Shown here: positions 1 through 4,041 of the stretch, in pieces
Layout: every line of letters begins with the position of its first letter
How positions within the stretch are numbered: position 1 is the stretch's first letter
Assembly: GCA_019114925.1 (NCBI GenBank)
Contig: DXEO01000153.1
Location: 1 to 6,550, forward strand
DNA from: Candidatus Corynebacterium faecipullorum
GTDB lineage: Bacteria; Actinomycetota; Actinomycetes; Mycobacteriales; Mycobacteriaceae
Length of the DNA stretch: 6,550 bases
Direction: 5' to 3'
Made by a program: the position numbers and the translations under genes
The notes under the pieces: generated by a model
The model's database searches: none
The model's input: only the letters and a program-made list of their open reading frames with translations
What the model was told of the DNA's origin: nothing

Positions 1-286
1 CTTGGAGGGCCCAGACCGCATCTCACTGGCCTGTGCGGACAACAACTACCTGGTCAACGAGCTGGACTGGCAGCGCTGGGGAGCCGATTCCGCGGAGGCG
101 GAGGGCGTGGCTATCGAGAACGATTGCGACCCCAACTGCGCGGAGGGCACATTCAGTGAGGATCGCGTCAAGGTGGTCGTCGACAAGCGCGTGGCCTGCG
201 GCTACCACGCCGAGGTCTACTCCCGCGTGCGTGTGCAGTACCCGGATGGGCGTGAGGAAGAGCAGCAGATTGGTTGTGCGCCCTAG
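1..286 (+). CDS. C-terminal part of an unrecognised, probably secreted actinobacterial protein (5' truncated by window)
   Basis: The reading frame is open from the window edge to a TAG at 284-286, giving about 94 visible residues. A TTG at position 2 could be read as a start, but no ribosome binding site can be seen and the text begins inside what looks like a folded domain, so this is most likely the tail of a longer protein. The visible part has five cysteines (fragment residues 11, 42, 46, 66 and 92), a tryptophan-rich stretch (LDWQRWG) and NDCDPNCAEGTF. This resembles a family of small exported or lipoprotein-like actinobacterial proteins of unknown function with a conserved NDC-x-PNCA-x-GTF motif; I recognise the pattern from memory and have not searched it. 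Paired cysteines fit disulfides outside the cytoplasm. The signal peptide, if any, lies upstream. Its stop overlaps that of the convergent TetR gene. Confidence 0.75.
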   Translation, partial: LEGPDRISLACADNNYLVNELDWQRWGADSAEAEGVAIENDCDPNCAEGTFSEDRVKVVVDKRVACGYHAEVYSRVRVQYPDGREEEQQIGCAP

Positions 287-840
287 GTAAGTTGGCGCAG
301 AGCGAACTGGCCGTACATGTCACCTAAAGCCTCGGCGGTGTAATCACCGTCGGGGCTGAACCATTGTGCCACGCCGATGCCCATATCGATGAGAGCCCAG
401 CAGGCGATTTTGAGGTTCTCCGCGTGGAATTCGCCCTCGTTGACCACGGCCATCCACCGCGCGACATAGTCGCGGCGCAGCTGCAGGACGACGGATTTGT
501 GGGGCTCTTCGAGGTTGGTGAGCTCGTTGTTGACCACGCGGACGCGCCGGGCATGGGTGGCGTGGTAGATGACGTGGGCTTTCATGGTGGCGACGAGCTT
601 GTCGCGGGGATCGCTCAGCCCGGCGAGGCAGGCGGCGTTGGCGCGCAGAAGATCCTCCATGGCGGTGATGGTGACTTCGGCGAGAAGCTCCTGCTTGGAG
701 GAGAAGTGGTTGTACAGGCTGGAGGCGCGCATGCCGACGGCTTTAGCGATGTCCTCCATGCCTGTGGCGTGATAGCCGCGCTGGTCAAAGAGGTCGAGTG
801 CGGCGGCGGCGATTTGGTCGCGACGTCTCTGGTTGGCCAT
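283..840 (-). CDS. TetR/AcrR-family transcriptional regulator, likely acyl-CoA-responsive (KstR2-like C-domain)
   Basis: A 185-residue protein of normal TetR length. The N-terminal DNA-binding domain spans about residues 5-55: RRRDQIAAAALDLFDQRGYH, then GMEDIAKAVGM and the recognition helix region ASSLYNHFSSKQELL. The rest is an all-helical ligand/dimer domain; its RRVRVVNNELTNLEEPHKS...RRDYVARWMAVV segment recalls the KstR2-type C-terminal family, whose members bind acyl-CoA thioesters. That subfamily placement is from memory. The ATG at 840-838 is supported by a perfect AAGGAGG (- strand, 856-850) nine bases upstream. The gene diverges from the acyl-CoA dehydrogenase at 1070, and the intergenic region carries palindromes in both promoters, so it probably represses that gene and itself. 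Ligand and regulon are inferred. The 3' end shares CTAG with the convergent neighbour, leaving no intergenic space for a dedicated terminator. Confidence 0.93.
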   Translation of the reverse strand: MANQRRRDQIAAAALDLFDQRGYHATGMEDIAKAVGMRASSLYNHFSSKQELLAEVTITAMEDLLRANAACLAGLSDPRDKLVATMKAHVIYHATHARRVRVVNNELTNLEEPHKSVVLQLRRDYVARWMAVVNEGEFHAENLKIACWALIDMGIGVAQWFSPDGDYTAEALGDMYGQFALRQLT

Positions 841-849
841 GGTGGGCGT

Positions 850-856
850 CCTCCTT
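850..856 (-). promoter_or_regulatory. Strong ribosome binding site of the TetR gene
   Basis: On the - strand this reads AAGGAGG, a full anti-Shine-Dalgarno match, nine bases before the ATG at 840-838. It fixes the start of the regulator. Confidence 0.85.
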
Positions 857-862
857 GGTTGG

Positions 863-876
863 CTAATGGTGGTTAG
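863..876. promoter_or_regulatory. Candidate operator: CTAA-N6-TTAG inverted repeat at the TetR gene promoter
   Basis: CTAA (863-866) and TTAG (873-876) form a short inverted repeat that overlaps the downstream edge of the candidate -10, where an autorepressor would bind. The arms are only 4 bp, so chance is possible. The 8-mer TGGCTAAT covering its left arm (860-867) recurs at 1026-1033 in the divergent promoter region. Confidence 0.3.
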
Positions 877-882
877 TGTACC
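875..882 (-). promoter_or_regulatory. Candidate -10 element of the TetR gene promoter
   Basis: The - strand reads GGTACACT, an exact fit to the corynebacterial extended -10 pattern GnTAnAnT. It lies about 35 bases before the start codon. No convincing -35 box is seen at the usual distance, which is common in this group. The call rests on pattern alone. Confidence 0.5.
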
Positions 883-940
883 TGCGATGAGGGCTGCGGG
901 AGCGGTTGGGTGCTGGATTGTCTTGTTCCGTGCTTGCGTG

Positions 941-970
941 GTTATGCCGCGTTATGTGTGGTTATGTGTG
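941..970. repeat. 10-bp tandem repeat (two perfect and one degenerate copy) in the divergent promoter region
   Basis: GTTATGTGTG occurs twice in direct succession (951-960 and 961-970), preceded by the partial copy GTTATGCCGC at 941-950. It lies 24-53 bp upstream of the candidate -35 of the acyl-CoA dehydrogenase. The period of about one helical turn would put the copies on one DNA face, which fits a regulator site, but no known motif is matched. Confidence 0.65.
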
Positions 971-993
971 GGGGCGCACTGTGTGTGAGGTGC

Positions 994-1023
994 TTGACAG
1001 TCGATGGAGGGTCAGGTCACAAT
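994..1023 (+). promoter_or_regulatory. Candidate promoter of the acyl-CoA dehydrogenase
   Basis: A consensus -35 TTGACA (994-999) is followed after 18 bp by CACAAT (1018-1023), one mismatch from the TAnAnT -10 pattern and preceded by G at 1016. The predicted transcript would start near 1030, giving a leader of about 40 bases before the ATG at 1070. Confidence 0.5.
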
Positions 1024-1027
1024 TGTG
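1018..1027. promoter_or_regulatory. Candidate operator: CACAATTGTG palindrome over the -10 box
   Basis: CACAATTGTG is a perfect 10-bp palindrome that coincides with the candidate -10 of the acyl-CoA dehydrogenase, a typical repressor position. It is followed immediately by GGCTAAT, also found at 861-867 near the TetR gene promoter. Binding by the neighbouring TetR protein is an inference. Confidence 0.35.
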
Positions 1028-1069
1028 GCTAATCGCTATTCGTATTGCCTGTTTATTGGAGAACTCACC

Positions 1070-2245
1070 ATGTCTCACAACCTCTTCGAGTCCACCACTG
1101 ATTTCTTGGGTGTTTTTGACAACCTCTCTGAGTCCGAAGCTGCGGGGTGGAAGCGAGCTGCTCGTTTCCGCGAGTACTCCGCCCCGGTTATCAACCAGCA
1201 TTGGCAGGCCGCGGAGTACCCGCTGGACTTGGTTCAGCGTTTGGGTGAGCTGGACGTGATGACGGATGGCCTCGCGGTGGAAGGCCATGAACAGATGTCC
1301 ACGCTCGGTGCTGGCTTGGCACTCATGGAGGTCACGCGCGCGGATGCCTCGATGGGAACGGTGATTGCGGTGCAGGCTGGGTTGGCTATGCGCTCTATTT
1401 CTATGCTGGGCTCTTCGGAGCAGCGGGCTGAGTACTTGCCGCGGATGGCTTCGTGTTCGTTGCTCGGAGCTTTTGGGCTGACGGAGCCGGCCCACGGTTC
1501 GGACTCGATTGCCTTGGAGACCACCGCGGTGCGCGACGGCGATGAATGGGTGCTCAACGGAGAGAAGAAGTGGATCGGCAACGGCGCTTCCGGCGGAATC
1601 ACGATCATTTATGCGCGCATGGAGGATGGCAATGTTGGCGGTTTCATCGTGCCGCAGGAGGCCCCTGGTTATTCGGCTTCTGTTATTGAGGGCAAGCTCT
1701 CCCTTCGCGCTATCCACCAGGCGCACATTACGTTGACTGATTGCCGAATCCCCGCCGCCAACCAACTACCGGGTTGCCGCAGCTTCAAGGATGTTTCCCG
1801 CGTTCTCACCGCTACCCGCATTGGTGTGTCCTGGATGGCGCTGGGCTCGGCGGTGGCCTGCTATGAGATTGCCCGCTCTTATGTGCTCGAGCGCGTGCAA
1901 TTTGGCCGGGAGCTGGCGAAGGCGCAGATCATTCAGCAGCGTTTGGCCAACATGGTGCTCGACTTGAGCCAGATGATGCTCACCTGCCGTGAGGTGTCTT
2001 TACGGGAAACCGCGGGGACCTTGGCCCCGGAGCAGGCCTCGGCGGCGAAGCTACACAACACCCGCGCTGCTCGCCGCATTGCCGCCGATGCCCGCGACAT
2101 GCTCGGCGGGGTGGGCATCCTGCTGGAAAACGACATCGCGCGCCACTTCGCTGACATCGAGGCCATGCACACCTACGAAGGGACCGATACCGTGCAGTCT
2201 CTCATTATGGGCAAGAAGATTACGGGCTTCTCGGCCTACAAGTAG
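1070..2245 (+). CDS. Acyl-CoA dehydrogenase, glutaryl-CoA dehydrogenase/ACX4-like clade
   Basis: A 391-residue FAD flavoprotein of normal family length that should catalyse alpha,beta-dehydrogenation of an acyl-CoA, the first step of beta-oxidation, in the cytoplasm. The start is the ATG at 1070, because GGAGA (1058-1062) lies seven bases upstream; an in-frame ATG at 1004 would add 22 poorly family-like residues and lacks a clear binding site. Motifs: FGLTEP 135-140 and GSD 143-145 (substrate/FAD), GEKKWIGNG 164-172, VQFGRELAKAQ 276-286, ARDMLGG 341-347, and the catalytic base Glu370 in HTYEGTD. Overall it resembles glutaryl-CoA dehydrogenases and plant short-chain oxidase ACX4. The residue aligned with the glutarate-binding Arg of glutaryl-CoA dehydrogenase (SGYRS) appears to be Gly96 (DASMGT), so a plain short-chain acyl-CoA is likelier than glutaryl-CoA. 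The electron acceptor is probably ETF. Divergent from the TetR gene. Confidence 0.92.
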   Translation: MSHNLFESTTDFLGVFDNLSESEAAGWKRAARFREYSAPVINQHWQAAEYPLDLVQRLGELDVMTDGLAVEGHEQMSTLGAGLALMEVTRADASMGTVIAVQAGLAMRSISMLGSSEQRAEYLPRMASCSLLGAFGLTEPAHGSDSIALETTAVRDGDEWVLNGEKKWIGNGASGGITIIYARMEDGNVGGFIVPQEAPGYSASVIEGKLSLRAIHQAHITLTDCRIPAANQLPGCRSFKDVSRVLTATRIGVSWMALGSAVACYEIARSYVLERVQFGRELAKAQIIQQRLANMVLDLSQMMLTCREVSLRETAGTLAPEQASAAKLHNTRAARRIAADARDMLGGVGILLENDIARHFADIEAMHTYEGTDTVQSLIMGKKITGFSAYK

Positions 2246-2251
2246 CGCTCG

Positions 2252-2337
2252 CGCCCATCGTGTATATGTCGGGCTCACGCCCATCGTGTATATGTCGGGC
2301 CGGTGCTCATTGTGTACTTGTCGGTCCCGCGCCCAAC
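2252..2337. repeat. Tandem array of about 3.3 copies of a 26-bp unit
   Basis: Copies begin at 2252, 2278, 2304 and 2330. The first two are nearly identical across their length (core ATCGTGTATATGTCGGGC). The third is diverged (ATTGTGTACTTGTCGG), and the fourth keeps only CGCCCA. There are no unique spacers, so it is not a CRISPR array, and the 26-bp period is not a multiple of three, so it is not a coding repeat. It starts seven bases after the acyl-CoA dehydrogenase stop. Confidence 0.85.
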
Positions 2338-2354
2338 TGAGGGATCGTTCCTCA
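2338..2354 (+). other. Short hairpin after the acyl-CoA dehydrogenase (possible weak terminator or RNA-stabilising stem)
   Basis: TGAGGGA (2338-2344) pairs with TTCCTCA (2348-2354), with one G-T pair, around a three-base loop. No T-tract follows on the + strand, so intrinsic termination is doubtful. It sits in the fourth unit of the 26-bp-period region. Confidence 0.35.
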
Positions 2355-2397
2355 AAAGTCGAGGTCATTCGAGGTTCGAGTCCTGGTGGGGAGGTAT

Positions 2398-2442
2398 CTT
2401 CGTCCGAGTGGAGGGGAGGGCTGCTTCGTCTGGGTGGAGAGG
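2398..2442. repeat. Second, diverged 26-bp-period repeat pair
   Basis: CTTCGTCCGAGTGGAGGGG (2398-2416) recurs as CTTCGTCTGGGTGGAGAGG (2424-2442), 16 of 19 positions identical, exactly 26 bp apart. The spacing equals that of the array at 2252-2337, suggesting one longer decaying array. Confidence 0.6.
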
Positions 2443-2497
2443 CCCGTGCGTTTGGGATAGCCGCAATCTTAGTTGGCATCTTCTAGAAGGCATTTGT

Positions 2498-2531
2498 CAA
2501 AAGGCGTTTTCAAGTCCAAAAACGCCTTTTG
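2498..2531. terminator. Strong hairpin in copy A, possible bidirectional terminator
   Basis: CAAAAGGCGTTTT (2498-2510) and AAAACGCCTTTTG (2519-2531) are perfect 13-bp complements around an 8-base loop. The arms end in A and T runs, so either strand would give a stem tailed by U-rich sequence. It could end acyl-CoA dehydrogenase transcripts about 250 bases after the stop, though its first role may be as part of the repeat element. Confidence 0.5.
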
Positions 2532-2571
2532 GGCTTTCTATATGTCGTTTTTAGAGGCAAAGATGCCCTTT

Positions 2572-2627
2572 GGGAGATGCCTTTTGGCAGGCGCCTTTTG
2601 GGAGATGCCTTTTGGCAGGCGCCTTTT
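2572..2627. repeat. Perfect 28-bp tandem duplication inside copy A
   Basis: The 28 bases at 2572-2599 are repeated without change at 2600-2627. Each unit contains GAGATGCC, TTTTGGCAGGCGCC and a closing TTTT. The identity implies a recent duplication or continuing homogenisation. Copy B has only one counterpart of this part. Confidence 0.9.
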
Positions 2628-2686
2628 GTGAGCTGCGGCTCCCGGCTGCCGGGCGCCAAACATTGGTAACCGTGCGACTAACCGTG

Positions 2687-2712
2687 TTGGTCGCGTGACT
2701 CCGGACTAGAAT
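2687..2712 (+). promoter_or_regulatory. Tentative promoter of the DUF559 gene
   Basis: TAGAAT (2707-2712) fits the TAnAnT -10 pattern. The nearest -35-like sequence, TTGGTC (2687-2692), is only 14 bp away, shorter than usual. A transcript from here would begin near 2719, about 12 bases before the ATG at 2731, so the message would be nearly leaderless. Confidence 0.3.
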
Positions 2713-2730
2713 CCCACAGATCTCTGCTAG

Positions 2731-3696
2731 ATGAGGAACCCGCCATGGTATTCCGAGGCAGAGCTTGCGCAAAGTAGATGCATGAATGATTTTAATAAGC
2801 TCATTTACCTTCGTTCACTTCCCAATGAGCATCCGGTGTGGCGCGGTTTAGCTAATGGTTCCATCATTCGGCTAACTTCCCGATACGCAATTTCGCGTGA
2901 TTTCTACGTAAAGCTTCCGAGACACCGCCAGCAGCTTATCGATATTAGGGCGGTAGGACTTAGCGCACACAATGCCGTCGTAGTCGGGGTCTCGGCGGCG
3001 CGTCTCTTAGGGCTTTGGACGCTTCCACCAGTCGGGGAGCAGGTTTCGGTAGCACGCCCTTCTAAGTCGGTTCCGCGGAAGCAGGTTTGGGGAGATAAAG
3101 TTAGCTATCGCAAAATGGCAATTCCCTCTGAGCACATTCTGGCGAATGAAGGCGTAAGGTGCACGTCTGTTGCACGTACGTGTCTCGATATTGCGCGTTT
3201 ATGGTCTTTCGCTGAAGGACTCATGGCTATAGACTGCGCGCTGAGGCGAAGGCTCGTGAGTGTCGATGAATTAAGGAGAATGGCGGTCGAGCTTGGCAGA
3301 GTAAAAGGAATTGCAGTCGCTAGGGAGGCGATTAAATATGCAAGTTCTCTGCCAGAAGCTCCGTACGAATCATGGGCTCGTGCGCTCATTATTGAAGCCG
3401 GACTAGGTGCCAAAATTCGACTGCAGTGTGAATTGCCCGGTGGTTTTCGCCCTGATCTTCTTGTTGGAGACAACCTTGTCGTCGAAATTGATGGTGCCGT
3501 GAAATATGACGGGGAAACGTTCGGCAAGCCTACTGACGCAGTTATCCGGGCAGAGCGGCAGCGCGAGAAGCATATCCAGAATATGGGCTATATAGTCCTG
3601 CGGTTTACTCCTGCTGAATTGCTTCAAGAGAAAGGGCGGGTAGTTAGTGAGATTCGGAGTGCTCTGGAGGGATTGCAGCGGCGCCAGACGGCTTGA
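2731..3696 (+). CDS. AbiEi-like / DUF559-domain protein with a PD-(D/E)XK-like C-terminus
   Basis: A 321-residue protein resembling a widespread actinobacterial family often annotated as type IV toxin-antitoxin AbiEi-like or DUF559 proteins; biochemical function is unknown. Residues about 20-110 fit the AbiEi-like half (winged-helix-type start, then VGVSAARLLGLWTLP at 86-100). Residues about 210-315 look like a Vsr/DUF559 restriction-endonuclease fold: PYESWAR 211-217, Asp242 in FRPDLLV, Glu252 and Asp254 in VVEIDGAVKYD, Lys258, QREKHIQNMGYIVLRF 277-292. The Asp...Glu-x-Asp...Lys set suggests a nuclease, unproven. No AbiEii-type toxin partner is adjacent. I chose the ATG at 2731; neither it nor the in-frame ATG at 2782 has a good binding site. 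Bases 2761-3660 are about 51% G+C (463 of 900), against about 65% in a sample of the FadN-like gene, and copies A and B flank it closely, which points to acquisition. Confidence 0.85.
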   Translation: MRNPPWYSEAELAQSRCMNDFNKLIYLRSLPNEHPVWRGLANGSIIRLTSRYAISRDFYVKLPRHRQQLIDIRAVGLSAHNAVVVGVSAARLLGLWTLPPVGEQVSVARPSKSVPRKQVWGDKVSYRKMAIPSEHILANEGVRCTSVARTCLDIARLWSFAEGLMAIDCALRRRLVSVDELRRMAVELGRVKGIAVAREAIKYASSLPEAPYESWARALIIEAGLGAKIRLQCELPGGFRPDLLVGDNLVVEIDGAVKYDGETFGKPTDAVIRAERQREKHIQNMGYIVLRFTPAELLQEKGRVVSEIRSALEGLQRRQTA

Positions 3697-3714
3697 CGGA
3701 ATGCCGGCTGGGAA

Positions 3715-3851
3715 AGCTCACAAATGGCATCTGTCAAAAGGCATCAGGTAGAAGGCGTTTTCAGGTCTGAAAACGCCTTCTGTGGTTGACAAATGGTGTT
3801 TTTGGGGCCAAAGAGGCCTTCTGCGAGATGCCGTCTAGAAGATGCCATTTG
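3715..3851. repeat. Palindromic repeat element, copy B (MITE-like, with terminal inverted repeats)
   Basis: CAAATGGCATCT (3721-3732) and AGATGCCATTTG (3840-3851) are perfect 12-bp terminal inverted repeats. After seven unmatched bases on each side, a second matching block GGCATC / GATGCC follows. Inside is a perfect 15-bp-arm palindrome (3750-3781). The core matches copy A. No target-site duplication is evident. The element starts 18 bases after the DUF559 gene stop and may also end that transcript. Confidence 0.75.
3750..3781. terminator. Perfect 15-bp hairpin in copy B, possible bidirectional terminator
   Basis: AGAAGGCGTTTTCAG (3750-3764) and CTGAAAACGCCTTCT (3767-3781) are exact complements separated only by GT, close to a cruciform-type palindrome. 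A terminator role for the DUF559 gene is possible, although the following T-run is poor. It is the counterpart of the hairpin at 2498-2531. Confidence 0.5.
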
Positions 3852-3915
3852 GAGTTGGACTAGACCTCCGATTCTCGCTGCCAGCAAAGCCGGGGAATTC
3901 CGCGCTGTGAGCAAC

Positions 3916-3953
3916 TGAGAAAACCGAAGCCCCGCTCCGAAGAGGAGCGGGGC
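3916..3953 (-). terminator. Intrinsic terminator of the thiolase/FadN-like operon
   Basis: GCCCCGCTCC (3929-3938) pairs perfectly with GGAGCGGGGC (3944-3953) around a 5-base loop. Read on the - strand, the stem is followed by TTCGGTTTTCTCA, a U-rich tail. It lies about 90 bases after the FadN-like stop at 4042. The remaining sequence of 3852-4041 shows nothing else I can support beyond short GC hairpins. Confidence 0.8.
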
Positions 3954-4041
3954 AGTGCGCTGAGCGGCGCGCTCGACGATGCGCCAGATAGTGTGTCAGC
4001 CGGCTGGGTAGGAGAGCGGAGAGCCGGGCCCTAGAGCAGGG

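Larger units (their letters stand above)
2474..2634. repeat. Palindromic repeat element, copy A (MITE/REP-like)
   Basis: This stretch has a palindrome CTTCTAGAAG (2480-2489), a perfect 13-bp hairpin (2498-2510 with 2519-2531), and several copies of GGCATCT/AGATGCC and AAAAGGC/GCCTTTT. Its core at 2527-2581 aligns without gaps to 3778-3832 of copy B in the same orientation, with roughly two-thirds identity by eye. Its right end TTTGTGAGCT (2625-2634) is the reverse complement of copy B's left edge at 3715-3724, with no mismatch over 10 bases. No transposase is encoded, so it would be non-autonomous. Exact ends are uncertain. Confidence 0.7.
2246..2730. other. Noncoding, repeat-rich interval between the acyl-CoA dehydrogenase and the DUF559 gene
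   Basis: No frame here looks like a protein; the small frames read low-complexity peptides generated by the repeats. It holds, in order, a 26-bp-period array (2252 to about 2459), palindromic element A (about 2474-2634) with a strong hairpin and a 28-bp duplication, a short GC hairpin (CCCGG-CTG-CCGGG at 2641-2653), and the likely promoter region of the next gene, with an 8-bp direct repeat TAACCGTG at 2667-2674 and 2679-2686. Confidence 0.75.

Noticed and set aside
364..876. 170-codon + strand frame opposite the TetR gene
   Set aside because: Mirror frame of a well-supported TetR protein with a perfect ribosome binding site; the peptide is Gly/Val low complexity.
1004..1069. Upstream ATG at 1004 as the acyl-CoA dehydrogenase start
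   Set aside because: The ATG at 1070 has GGAGA at ideal spacing and gives the family-length 391 residues; the ATG at 1004 lies within the candidate promoter, upstream of the predicted transcript start.
962..1765. 267-codon open frame on the - strand opposite the acyl-CoA dehydrogenase
   Set aside because: It is antisense to a clearly conserved enzyme, its composition (Arg/His/Ser rich) is that of a shadow frame, and it has no recognisable motif or ribosome binding site.
2371..2387. GGTTCGAGTCC, resembling a tRNA T-arm, as a tRNA gene or attachment-site remnant
   Set aside because: Only four of five stem pairs form, no acceptor stem partner or anticodon arm is found upstream, and no CCA-type end follows.
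2303..2554. Small + strand frame across the 26-bp array and hairpin
   Set aside because: The 26-bp period is not a multiple of three, so repeated units fall in different frames, and there is no ribosome binding site or homology.
2252..2627. CRISPR array suggested by the regularly spaced repeats
   Set aside because: Units of 26 bp and 28 bp follow each other directly without unique spacers, and no cas gene is present.
2551..2772. 73-codon - strand frame reading repeated Lys-Ala/Lys-Gly peptides
   Set aside because: Its repeats come directly from the 28-bp tandem duplication and the palindromic element, and it overlaps the promoter and start of the DUF559 gene. No real protein feature.
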